64,000 nucleotides of DNA from Firmicutes bacterium UBA4795 (GTDB taxonomy: Bacteria; Bacillota; Desulfotomaculia; Desulfotomaculales; Nap2-2B). Location: assembly GCA_002402825.1 (NCBI GenBank), contig DHGP01000006.1, positions 24,145-88,144 on the forward strand. Direction: 5' to 3'. The notes beneath the pieces are model-generated. The model had not been told where the DNA came from, made no database searches, and saw only the letters and a list, made by a program, of their open reading frames with translations. Both the position numbers and the translations under genes were made by a program. Shown here in pieces: positions 51,583-59,785 of this stretch (its first letter is position 1; each line of letters starts with the position of its first letter).

Positions 51583-51597
51583 ATTTAACGCCCGTCC
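51570..51597. repeat. 28-bp dispersed palindrome R1, copy forming the cbpM end
   Basis: GCAGGGGCGTTAAATT with mirror half CCCGTCC at the end. The TAA in GCGTTAA is the stop codon of cbpM. Confidence 0.85.
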
Positions 51598-51623
51598 TAT
51601 TAAGAAGGTGAAAGGTGGATAAT

Positions 51624-54224
51624 ATGGATTTAAGTCATTTTACCCAAAAGTCAAGGGAGGCTCTAGCGCTGGCCCAAGAATTAGCGGCCGAAAAACATCA
51701 CCAGGAAATTACCGGCAAACATTTGTTGCTGGCAACCTTAAATCAAAAGGAAGGGATAATCCCACGCCTCTTGGCTCACGCGGGAATAAACGTTAAGGAT
51801 ATCACCGGTCAGGTGGAAGCATTACTGCAAAAAATACCCTCCGTAACCGGGTACGAGGGCGCCTTGCGTTTAAGTACCGCCTGTGCTCGTGTTTTAGCCC
51901 GCGCGGAAAAAGAAGCCCAGACCATGAAGGATGACTACGTAAGCGTTGAGCACCTGCTGCTGGCGCTTTTAGAGGAGGGTGAGCGCGACGTTAAAGAACT
52001 CCTCCAAAAAGCGGGGATAAACCGCCCTATGCTTTTAAATTCATTGCGACTTGTTCGAGGCAGTCAAAGGGTTACCAGTGAAAATCCGGAGGAAACTTAC
52101 GAAGCGCTTTCTCGCTACGGCCGGGATTTAACCGGGTTGGCCGCTTTAGGAAAGTTGGATCCGGTAATTGGCCGGGACGAAGAAATTCGCCGCATAATGG
52201 AAATTCTTTCCCGCCGCACTAAAAACAACCCGGTTTTAATTGGCGAGGCCGGAGTGGGAAAAACAGCCATTGTGGAAGGGTTGGCCAGACGGATTGTGGC
52301 CCGGGACGTACCGGAAGGATTAAAAGATAAGCGTCTCATTGCTCTGGATATGGGTGCCTTAATTGCCGGGGCTAAATACCGCGGCGAATTTGAAGAACGT
52401 TTGAAGGCCGTATTAAAGGAAGTGGCTGAAGCAGCAGGAGGGGTTATTCTTTTTATTGACGAGTTACATACCGTGGTCGGGGCCGGTGCAGCCGAAGGGG
52501 CCATGGATGCGGGAAACATACTTAAACCCATGCTGGCGCGGGGAGAATTGCGCTGTGTGGGAGCCACCACTTTAGACGAATACCGCAAGTACATTGAAAA
52601 GGATGCGGCTCTGGAAAGGCGTTTTCAGCCGGTAATGGTTAACCCTCCTTCCGTAGAAGATACCATTTCCATCTTACGGGGATTAAAGGAGCGCTACGAG
52701 GTGCACCATGGGGTCCGTATTCAGGACCGCGCCTTAATAGCGGCAGCCACCCTTTCCGACCGTTACATTTCCGACCGTTACCTGCCAGATAAAGCCATTG
52801 ACCTGGTTGATGAAGCGGCGGCACGGCTGCGTACGGAAATTGACAGTATGCCCTCCGCCCTGGATGGCCTGACCCGGAAAATTATGCAGTTGGAAATAGA
52901 GGCCGCGGCCCTAAGAAAAGAAAAGGACCCGGCTTCTTTAGAGCGCCTGAAAAAAATTGAAGAAGAACTTAACCACTTGAATAAGGAAGCTGACGCTATG
53001 AAAAACAGATGGCAATCAGAAAAAGAGGCTATTTCAAAGGTCCGGCAAATAAAAAAAGAAATTGAAGAAACAAAGCAAGAAATTGAAAAAGCCGAACGGG
53101 ACTACAATTTAAACCGGATGGCCGAATTAAAATACGGACGCTTAAATGACCTGGAACGGCGCTTAAAAGATGCGGAAGAAAGACTGGCCGGAAGCCGGCA
53201 GGATCATGATGCCCTGCTTAAGGAAGAGGTTGACGCAGATGACATTGCTAAGGTAGTTAGCCGCTGGACGGGTATTCCGGTAACCAAATTAATGGAGGGC
53301 GAAAAAGAAAAGCTTATTCATCTGGATGAAATCTTGCACCGGCGGGTAATTGGCCAGGATGAAGCCGTCCAGGCCGTTTGTGACGCCGTCATAAGGGCCC
53401 GGGCAGGTATTAAAGAAGTTAACCGTCCCATTGGCAGCTTTATTTTCTTAGGGCCTACCGGAGTTGGAAAAACAGAACTGGCTCGCGCCTTGGCCGAAGC
53501 CCTTTTTGATGATGAACGCAACATGGTGCGCCTGGATATGTCGGAATATATGGAAAAACATACGGTGGCCCGTCTTATTGGCGCTCCCCCTGGTTACGTA
53601 GGCTTTGAAGAGGGAGGACAGCTTACGGAGGCAGTACGCCGTAAGCCTTACAGCGTAATTTTATTTGACGAAATTGAAAAAGCCCACCCGGATGTCTTTA
53701 ACACCTTATTGCAAATTTTGGATGAAGGCCGGCTTACCGACGGTCACGGCCGAACAGTTAATTTTAAAAATACCGTGATAATTATGACTTCTAATATTGG
53801 TAGTCAGGAAATCCTTTCTTTTCAAGAAGGCGAGGAAGAGGATTACGGAGAAATGAAAACCCGGGTTTTAGCTCTCATGCGCCAGTACTTCCGGCCGGAA
53901 TTTCTTAACCGGGTAGACGAAACGGTGGTCTTTCATGCCTTAACGGGAGAACAAATCAAACAAATTGCGATGCTTTTACTGAAAAAATTAGCCGGACGAA
54001 TCCAGGAAACCACCGGCACTACGTTAAAGTGGGAAGATAGTGCTTTAAATTATTTGGCCACTAAAGGCTACGAGCCAACATATGGGGCCAGACCCTTAAA
54101 ACGGCTAATTGCCTCTGAAGTTGAAACCCCTTTAAGCCGTAAAATAGTAAAAGGAGAAATTTCAAGCCCCAGCACCATTACCTTAAAAGGAAGTAAAATA
54201 GGGCTTTCTTTTGAGATAGAGTAG
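51624..54224 (+). CDS. clpB: Disaggregase ClpB
   Basis: A hexameric AAA+ unfoldase that works with DnaK. It has an N-terminal double Clp repeat, a first AAA module with Walker A GEAGVGKT (about 207), a long middle coiled-coil domain (about 400-520), and a second module with GPTGVGKT (about 610). ATG at 51624 follows AAAGGTGG; an in-frame GTG is nine bases earlier. The length fits ClpB rather than ClpC. Confidence 0.96.
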   Translation: MDLSHFTQKSREALALAQELAAEKHHQEITGKHLLLATLNQKEGIIPRLLAHAGINVKDITGQVEALLQKIPSVTGYEGALRLSTACARVLARAEKEAQTMKDDYVSVEHLLLALLEEGERDVKELLQKAGINRPMLLNSLRLVRGSQRVTSENPEETYEALSRYGRDLTGLAALGKLDPVIGRDEEIRRIMEILSRRTKNNPVLIGEAGVGKTAIVEGLARRIVARDVPEGLKDKRLIALDMGALIAGAKYRGEFEERLKAVLKEVAEAAGGVILFIDELHTVVGAGAAEGAMDAGNILKPMLARGELRCVGATTLDEYRKYIEKDAALERRFQPVMVNPPSVEDTISILRGLKERYEVHHGVRIQDRALIAAATLSDRYISDRYLPDKAIDLVDEAAARLRTEIDSMPSALDGLTRKIMQLEIEAAALRKEKDPASLERLKKIEEELNHLNKEADAMKNRWQSEKEAISKVRQIKKEIEETKQEIEKAERDYNLNRMAELKYGRLNDLERRLKDAEERLAGSRQDHDALLKEEVDADDIAKVVSRWTGIPVTKLMEGEKEKLIHLDEILHRRVIGQDEAVQAVCDAVIRARAGIKEVNRPIGSFIFLGPTGVGKTELARALAEALFDDERNMVRLDMSEYMEKHTVARLIGAPPGYVGFEEGGQLTEAVRRKPYSVILFDEIEKAHPDVFNTLLQILDEGRLTDGHGRTVNFKNTVIIMTSNIGSQEILSFQEGEEEDYGEMKTRVLALMRQYFRPEFLNRVDETVVFHALTGEQIKQIAMLLLKKLAGRIQETTGTTLKWEDSALNYLATKGYEPTYGARPLKRLIASEVETPLSRKIVKGEISSPSTITLKGSKIGLSFEIE

Positions 54225-54453
54225 GAAAAAAGGTTTCAATCGAAAGACAATAGCCATTCAAATTTTTCAGACATCTAACTACTCGACCTAATCTTGAGGT
54301 TAAGAGGAACCATATTTCAACCAGGATAGCAGCGGTAGTAATCATAGAGATATTTCCTGCAACTTATTGATAAAAAACCTTTGCCCGCTGATGGTTGGCA
54401 TCGGAGGTATCAGCAAGAGCATACCAGGCTCCAGTATCAACCATGATGGTCAT
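54225..54453 (-). pseudogene. Decayed VapC-type PIN toxin
   Basis: From the ATG at 54453 or 54444 the frame reads MVDTGAWYALADTSDANHQRAKVFYQ and hits a stop. Homology-like PIN sequence resumes in another frame as TTAAILVEIWFLLTSRLGR. Catalytic D is present but the rest is frameshifted and truncated by clpB. It overlaps its antitoxin gene by 17 bases, as intact pairs do. Confidence 0.75.
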
Positions 54454-54694
54454 TTTTTAATACCTCCGTCAAATAATCATCATGCCGTGCTGAAACATCA
54501 CTTAAGCCACTTTGTCCAAGTCCTACCAGCCCCATATAAATTTCCCCGGCAGGTTTTTCTAGCCCTTCATTTTGCTTAAGATAAGCGGTTAAAATTTCAC
54601 GGATCAGTTGAGCAAGAGAGACCCCTTTTTTTGCTGCTTTCTGCTTTAATGACTTGTGTTGCTCAGGAGCAAGATAAATCTGGGTTCTATGCAT
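54437..54694 (-). CDS. CopG/ribbon-helix-helix antitoxin
   Basis: An 85-residue DNA-binding antitoxin. HRTQIYLAPEQHKSLKQKAAKKGVSLAQLIREILTAYL is a ribbon-helix-helix with its strand and two helices. The toxin next to it is broken, so this is an orphan or in decay. ATG at 54694 has AGGTGA upstream. A promoter with a perfect operator palindrome precedes it. Confidence 0.8.
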   Translation of the reverse strand: MHRTQIYLAPEQHKSLKQKAAKKGVSLAQLIREILTAYLKQNEGLEKPAGEIYMGLVGLGQSGLSDVSARHDDYLTEVLKNDHHG

Positions 54695-54708
54695 TAACAT
54701 CACCTCAT

Positions 54709-54741
54709 TAACATTATAATGTTATAAAATTAAAACGTCAA
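54709..54741 (-). promoter_or_regulatory. SigA promoter with palindromic operator for the antitoxin
   Basis: On the minus strand TTGACG (54741-54736), 17 bases, TATAAT (54718-54713). The -10 is inside the perfect 16-bp palindrome TAACATTATAATGTTA (54709-54724), a likely binding site for the ribbon-helix-helix antitoxin. Confidence 0.75.
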
Positions 54742-55090
54742 CTTCTTTGAAAAAAATTTTCCTCCTCATGGAACTTTAGGGAGGATTTTTTTGTCTAACT
54801 AATTAGGTGAAGGAAGAAAATTTTTGCAAACCCAGTAGGAAAAATAGAGAGGAGCGGAGAATATTTCTTCCTTACCTGATCCAACTGGCTTGTTAGCTAG
54901 TTCTTGAAGACTGTGCCCAAAAATGCAGCAAAAAATGTAGCCTGAAGGACACACGCCAGGAAACGGGAGTCTTTAAAAAAGGGGGGAGTCAAGGGCAAAA
55001 GGGCGGCCGGCCCGCAAAAGTAAGAACGGGTAAGCGGTTGATAAGCTTAGCAAGTCAAGTAGTTAGTTGTTAGCAAAAGTAAAAAATTTG
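54742..55090. other. Gene-free region before the surface protein
   Basis: TCCTCC and GGAGGATTTTTTT near 54754-54788 form a terminator-like hairpin readable on either strand. From about 54893 to 55070 there is a GC-richer stretch with GGGC-GGCC-GGCCC and CACGCCAGGAAACGGGAG, which could be a structured 5' leader of the surface-protein gene. I could not match it to a known RNA. Confidence 0.4.
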
Positions 55091-55177
55091 AAGTAGGTCA
55101 ACCGTCCCGGTTGACAAAAAAACGGTTGACAAAAAAACGGTTGACAAAAAAAGTAGGTCAACCGTCCCGGTTGACAA
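55091..55177. repeat. R5 palindrome array upstream of the surface protein
   Basis: Two complete GTCAACCG-TCC-CGGTTGAC units (55097-55115 and 55157-55175) flank two extra half-units. CGGTTGACAAAAAAA recurs three times in tandem as a 15-bp unit. The TTGACA words look like -35 boxes, but no good -10 follows. Confidence 0.8.
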
Positions 55178-55227
55178 GAGCAATGAAAAATTTTTAGTGA
55201 AAAAGTTTTAAGGAGGGAAATAATTTC

Positions 55228-57486
55228 ATGCGCAAATCCAGAAAACTGATTGCTGTTCTGGCCACATTGGCCCTGCTGGCGACGTTGCTGGTGCCGATGG
55301 TCGGCCCGGCGGCGGCGGCGACAAATATGTGGTGCCCGAACGTAAAAGCAGTTACCGACGGAACACAGACAGAAATAGGTTCGCTTTTCATTGATATTGA
55401 TCCCGGAATCCTTAGCCGGACCGACGAGAGCATGGAAATCAAGCTCCCCAGCGATGTTGATTTAATTGGCACGGTGGGTAAAGGAACAGCTAACGACCCG
55501 GCAAAAGAAATAATGGTCGTTGCTCCGGTTAGCGTAGGCGGCGATGCGAACGCCATTAATAACCTGGCCTGGCTAACCGCCACTAAGGATACCAACAAGC
55601 TTACGATTACACTGGATGCGTCTAATGCTAATTTTTCTTCACTTGACACGTATTTGCGCATTTACTTTAACAAGGTTGATATAGAATCTGGCTTTGAGGG
55701 CGAGATTAAAGCAACCGTTACTTCGCCAACCAACTTCCCGGCCGGCAGTGTGGTCCTGGCTAATTGCGGTGGTGGCGAAGCAGAGATTGCTATTGATGAC
55801 GTAAACGTCGTAACAGAGTCCGGGGACGCCCTCGAGGACATTACCATTGAGGAAAATGTTGGCGGGGCAGTCAAAGATGAACAGGAAACCATTGAACTGA
55901 CGCTGCCTAAAGGGTTTGAGTGGAGCAACCTCAACATTACGGGCGCCTGGGGATTTAGTGGTCATGCTGTCGTGAATGCTATTCCTACTCCAGGACAAAT
56001 GAAGATCGGCTGGACTCTGTCTACGGACAAAGACACACTCAAGCTCCACCTGGGCAAAAAATCTACCGATAAAGGGCGTATTATTATCAAGGCCAAGCTC
56101 GATATTGACGAAACTGAGGCGGACCTAGGCGATGTGGAAGTCGAGCTCAGCGGGGCTACTGACGTCAAGCCCGACACCCTGGTTGTGGCCAAATACGCAG
56201 AGTATGGCGCCACAGTCAAGGAAGGAACGGTGGCCGAGGTCTTTGCCGGCCGGAGCGATGCTAAAATCAATGAATTCTATATTGAAGAAAATTCCGCCGG
56301 CAGCCTTTACGAAGGCCGCAGCATCAATCTGACCTTGCCTAGCTGGGCGCGGTGGCCAGGCAACATAAATGACGTAAAATATACCGTTGATGACGGCAAC
56401 ATTGTTCTGGGCGACAAGAAATATGTTGACGATGAACGGCATATTTTAAAGATTAAGGTGGATACTAAATCAACTTCTGCTTCTACGATCAAGTTTAAAA
56501 AGGATACTAAGATTGAGCTTGCCCCGAACGCGAAAGGCGATCTGGAGATCGAGGTCAGCGGCACGGCCGGGGTTAGCGGCAAAGTAAAGGTAGCCACCGT
56601 GAAGGCGCCGGTTACCATCACGGCCAGCGCAACACCGGACGTAAAAATCGGGATGAGCGGCCAGGCGGCTGGTGAGCTGACCATTACCGAAGTAGCGGCA
56701 GGCGCGCTGATGGAAAAAGAAGCTCCGTACGATGGAAAACTTAAACTTGAACTGCCGCCAGGCGTCGTCTATACGTCTTTGCCGAAAGTCGAAGTAACAG
56801 AAGGCAATGTTGACCTCGGCACAGTTACCACGGAAGCGAAGGACGATGAAACCAACCGGGTATTGGTTATTCCTGTTAACAGCGAGAGCACAAAAGCCAG
56901 CACAATTAAAATCTCAAATATTAAATTAACCTTGTTCCGGACTGTACCGGAAGGGCCGGTAACCGTAAAAGTAAAGGGTGATGCAGTCCAAAAAACATCA
57001 AAAGACAGAACGTGTACAGCTCCGTATGTAGAGTCCGACGAGTGGATGAACCTCACAACGGTAGTTTCGGCAAACAACGCCGTCGTTACCACCCCTGCTC
57101 CTGGCGAGCTGAAGGCGAAGGTAGTCTTTAAGATCGGCGACGCCAAGTACACTGTAAATGGTGTCGAGCAGACTCTGGACGTTGCGCCGTACATCAAGGA
57201 CGGCCGGACCTTCATCCCCGTCCGTTATGCTGCGCAGGCTTGCGGTGTAACTCCGGAGAATATCCTGTTTAGCGAGGGCAAAGTTACCCTGATCAAGGGC
57301 GATAAGGTTATCCAGCTTACCATCGGCAGCAACGTAATGCTGATCAACGGCACCGGCATTACCATGGATGTAAAAGCGGAAATTAAAGATGGCCGGACCA
57401 TGCTGCCCTTCCGCTGGGTAGCGCAGGCCCTGGGCGCCAAGGTGACCTGGGACGAAGCCACCCAGACCGTGACCATGGAGCTCTAG
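55228..57486 (+). CDS. Secreted repeat-domain surface protein with stalk domain
   Basis: A 752-residue exported protein. The signal peptide (1-31) has a long hydrophobic core and ends PAAAA. The body contains about four related 110-130-residue beta-rich repeats, marked by IEEN/ITE followed by E..(I/L)(E/N)L.LP, for example ITIEENVGGAVKDEQETIEL and YIEENSAGSLYEGRSINL. The C-terminal 130 residues form a copper-amine-oxidase-N-like stalk domain (DGRTFIPVRYAAQACGV and DGRTMLPFRWVAQALGA). Codon choice is much GC-richer than the neighbours, as in highly expressed S-layer genes. Confidence 0.85.
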   Translation: MRKSRKLIAVLATLALLATLLVPMVGPAAAATNMWCPNVKAVTDGTQTEIGSLFIDIDPGILSRTDESMEIKLPSDVDLIGTVGKGTANDPAKEIMVVAPVSVGGDANAINNLAWLTATKDTNKLTITLDASNANFSSLDTYLRIYFNKVDIESGFEGEIKATVTSPTNFPAGSVVLANCGGGEAEIAIDDVNVVTESGDALEDITIEENVGGAVKDEQETIELTLPKGFEWSNLNITGAWGFSGHAVVNAIPTPGQMKIGWTLSTDKDTLKLHLGKKSTDKGRIIIKAKLDIDETEADLGDVEVELSGATDVKPDTLVVAKYAEYGATVKEGTVAEVFAGRSDAKINEFYIEENSAGSLYEGRSINLTLPSWARWPGNINDVKYTVDDGNIVLGDKKYVDDERHILKIKVDTKSTSASTIKFKKDTKIELAPNAKGDLEIEVSGTAGVSGKVKVATVKAPVTITASATPDVKIGMSGQAAGELTITEVAAGALMEKEAPYDGKLKLELPPGVVYTSLPKVEVTEGNVDLGTVTTEAKDDETNRVLVIPVNSESTKASTIKISNIKLTLFRTVPEGPVTVKVKGDAVQKTSKDRTCTAPYVESDEWMNLTTVVSANNAVVTTPAPGELKAKVVFKIGDAKYTVNGVEQTLDVAPYIKDGRTFIPVRYAAQACGVTPENILFSEGKVTLIKGDKVIQLTIGSNVMLINGTGITMDVKAEIKDGRTMLPFRWVAQALGAKVTWDEATQTVTMEL

Positions 57487-57512
57487 GCCCCCCAAGCAAG
57501 CAAAAGTGCTAA

Positions 57513-57550
57513 AAAATTCCGGGTTCTCCAAAAAAGAGCCCGGAATTTTT
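57513..57550 (+). terminator. Intrinsic terminator of the surface-protein gene
   Basis: AATTCCGGG..CTC and GAGCCCGGAATT pair around an A-rich loop, followed by TTTTTCTTC. It lies 27 bases past the stop. Confidence 0.8.
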
Positions 57551-57691
57551 CTTCTTTATCTTCGTTTGAGGGTTGACTTCTTTAATGCAACCAGATTATA
57601 CTTATAGTTAGGCAGGAGAAAATATGCTCTAGGATAAGAGAAATAGGGTTAAAATTAATGAAACCACGCCGGTATAGCTTTACATTGAGGA

Positions 57692-57767
57692 GAGCCATTA
57701 GCTCAGCTGGTAGAGCACCGGACTTTTAATCCGGGTGTCCTGGGTTCGAGTCCCAGATGGCTCACCA
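57692..57767 (+). tRNA. tRNA-Lys (anticodon TTT)
   Basis: Acceptor arms GAGCCAT and ATGGCTC with an encoded CCA; D-arm AGCTCAGCTGGTAGAGC; anticodon loop CTTTTAA; T-arm GGGTTCGAGTCCC. The 3' part is the attachment site of the integrated element downstream and is duplicated at 61632. Confidence 0.97.
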
Positions 57768-57790
57768 ATAAAATCAAGGGTTTCAGGGTT
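57723..57790 (+). repeat. attL: 68-bp direct repeat at tRNA-Lys
   Basis: Bases from the anticodon loop through the tRNA end and 23 beyond are identical to 61632-61699. The pair bounds an integrated element of about 3.9 kb. A TACGACAATTTTACGACAAT word lies just inside each end (57818, 61497). Confidence 0.92.
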
Positions 57791-57866
57791 GGAAGGAAAT
57801 TACAGAGGCAGTTTTTACGACAATTTTACGACAATGGGAAAGAAAATAGCCCGGAGATAACCCGGG

Positions 57867-58577
57867 CTAAACTTCTATCTGGACGATTCGATCAAGCTTA
57901 TCAACAGCCTTTTTCTTTGTCCGCTCCAGAACGTGGGTGTGTATATCGCTGGTAACTACTATTGAGGCGTGGCCTAAAAGTTCCTGGACATTTTTGAGGT
58001 CTTCGCCTTCTTCTAAAAGCAGAGTGGCGAAAGTATGCCTCAGCGCATGAAATTTTTTATGGGGCAGTCCTGCCCTTTTTAGTAACCCAGTATAGCGCCG
58101 GTGGAAGTTCCTGGGCCAGATGGGTTTACCGTCCTCTGTACAGAAAACCAGGTCGTTATTGAAACCAGGTCGTTATTGTGGTAATGCTGGCCGTGGAATA
58201 ACTTTTCTTGTGCCTGCCCTGCCTTGTGTGCTCTCAGCGCCTTAATCACATCTTTAGCTAATGGAACAGTTCTTTTGGATTTTTTTGTTTTCGGATCCTG
58301 GAATTCCAAGGGTTTTTTTATTCTTTCCCCTTCTTTTTTGACCTGAACCAACTGCCGGCGTGCCTGCAACCAGCCTTTTTCAAAATTAATATCCTGCCAC
58401 GTGAGGGCTAAAAGTTCACCACGCCGTAGGCCGCTCTTGATGTCCATGTTGCTTTGGCTACATTCCGGTAAAGTAATTGTTCCTCAACCGCCTGCTCCAA
58501 GGCTGCTTTCAGGATGGTGTGGATGTACCTAACCGTTCTTACTGACAGCGCACCCTTGCCATCGTGCCGGCCATTCT
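57867..58577 (-). pseudogene. int: Tyrosine recombinase (integrase), broken
   Basis: The C-terminal part shows HALRHTFATLLLEEG and LGHASIVVTSDIHTHV, the catalytic R-H and H-Y boxes, ending IVQIEV. Upstream, SGLRRGELLALTWQDINF holds the first catalytic arginine. A 17-bp tandem duplication (AAACCAGGTCGTTATTG, 58144-58177) shifts the frame between them. Near 58440 a second shift and deletion separates it from the core-binding domain (TVRYIHTILKAALEQAVEE). It lies next to tRNA-Lys, as the integrase of this element should. Confidence 0.88.
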
Positions 58578-59042
58578 TTAGTATGGTATAGCTTTTCCTA
58601 TACTCGACATCCCTTTCAGCAATAAATGTACCGGCATAGCGCCGGACCGAAGCTTTATAAGTCTTGACGTCATGGCCAAATAAGTAATTAACGCTGGTCT
58701 TATATCGCCACCATAACCTTTTAGTTTCAACTCCTTCTCTACTAAAGCTAACGGGCCTTTACTATTCAGGATTTTATCTGCCTTCTCTTTATATCTTGTT
58801 AATTTCTCGTTTCTTATTCCCTCAAGTATAGTAAGTCCTGAAACAGCTTTCTCCTTAAGCTTTCCCAATTCTTCTTTTACGTTGTGTCCGGCAATGTGAA
58901 GTTCCGAAATGTCCTTATAGCCGCTAACTTCGGCGGGAATGGCTTTACATTCGGGAGTATCGGAAGCGATCCTGGCCGTGAAATCCTCTGCTTCCGGTTC
59001 TTGCCAAAGATAGACGTCGAGTTCGTTTAAAAATTCCTTCCA
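58578..59042 (-). pseudogene. Primase/ATPase fragment of the integrative element
   Basis: An open frame without a proper start reads VYLWQEPEAEDF and YKDISELHIAG, resembling the Toprim part of element-encoded primases. It continues into GAMPVHLLLKGMSSIGK, where a P-loop should follow, then stops against the integrase remnant. Both ends are missing. The partial frame from 58868 has an ATG but no ribosome site. Confidence 0.6.
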
Positions 59043-59273
59043 TTATTTGCATCCATGCTCCCTCCCACAAGCACCGGCTGCACAGAGAATTCTTTCCAAA
59101 TTTTCGTAAAGAAGCTTGACAATCCAGGCAAGCTCTTGTGCAAGCCTCTGCGAGTTGTCAGTCTCCGGGTAGAAGTCTATTCCTCCATCAGGGCTGAAAC
59201 ACAAAGTCAGGTGCATAAATCCGCTACCCTTGGGTAATTTGCGATTTTTGGGATGGGGTATGATTTTAGCCAT
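59043..59273 (-). CDS. Small hypothetical protein of the integrative element
   Basis: About 76 residues. ATG at 59273 follows AAAGGAG; an earlier in-frame ATG overlaps the excisionase gene. It starts MAKIIPHPKNRKLPKG and contains LTLCFSPDGGIDFYPE. The cysteines near the end (ILCAAGACGREHGC) may bind metal. I do not recognise it. It lies between the primase remnant and the excisionase. Confidence 0.5.
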   Translation of the reverse strand: MAKIIPHPKNRKLPKGSGFMHLTLCFSPDGGIDFYPETDNSQRLAQELAWIVKLLYENLERILCAAGACGREHGCK

Positions 59274-59277
59274 AAGT

Positions 59278-59490
59278 TCAACTCCTTTTATTCTGTATTT
59301 GTTCTTGCCAGCGTGCAAGGCCTGCCTTGCTGATAATTAGCTTCTTCCCGATACGCATGGCCGGAAAACCCTCGCTTTTGGCGAGTTCGTACGCTCTAAT
59401 CTGTCCAACGCCCAGTAACCGGCCCAACTCCTTGGGGTCAAAGAAATCCGGGAGTTCATCGAAATTCTTTCTTTCGCTTGCGCACCTCAT
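59278..59490 (-). CDS. Excisionase-like helix-turn-helix protein
   Basis: A 70-residue MerR/Xis-type winged helix: FFDPKELGRLLGVGQIRAYELAKSEGFPAMRIGKKLIISKAGLARW. Such proteins direct integrases to excise or serve as element regulators. It lies downstream of the repressor with a 4-base overlap. Confidence 0.8.
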   Translation of the reverse strand: MRCASERKNFDELPDFFDPKELGRLLGVGQIRAYELAKSEGFPAMRIGKKLIISKAGLARWQEQIQNKRS

Positions 59491-59714
59491 TCTTTTGCCT
59501 CCTGACTGACTTGAAAATCCCGTTCTGTAAATTCACCAAAAACTTCTTCCTCGCTTACGCCTAAAGCTGTCGCAATTCTCTTGCGCCAACCCGGGAAAGG
59601 GTAAATATAGCCCCTTTCAAGTCTGCTTAAATTTGCCGGATGAATGCCGGTTAACATACACAGCCTTGTTAGGCTAACTCCTTGTTGCTCACGAATTTTT
59701 TTCATGTTCGGCAA
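59487..59714 (-). CDS. XRE-family helix-turn-helix repressor
   Basis: About 75 residues. KIREQQGVSLTRLCMLTGIHPANLSRLERGYIYPFPGWRKRIATALGV is a Cro/CI-type DNA-binding domain. TTG at 59714 follows AGGAGG by eight bases; the frame can be extended to 59750. It is divergent from the 279-residue gene and probably controls the shared 70-base promoter region. Confidence 0.82.
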   Translation of the reverse strand: MPNMKKIREQQGVSLTRLCMLTGIHPANLSRLERGYIYPFPGWRKRIATALGVSEEEVFGEFTERDFQVSQEAKE

Positions 59715-59785
59715 TTTTAAACCCTCCTGTTTACAAGTTTCTTTAACCATGGTACAATAGGGTAGGACAGAGGGGGGACAACTTA

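Noticed and set aside
55194..57531. Several long open frames on the minus strand of the surface-protein gene
   Set aside because: They are shadows caused by GC-biased codons; none has a ribosome site or domain.
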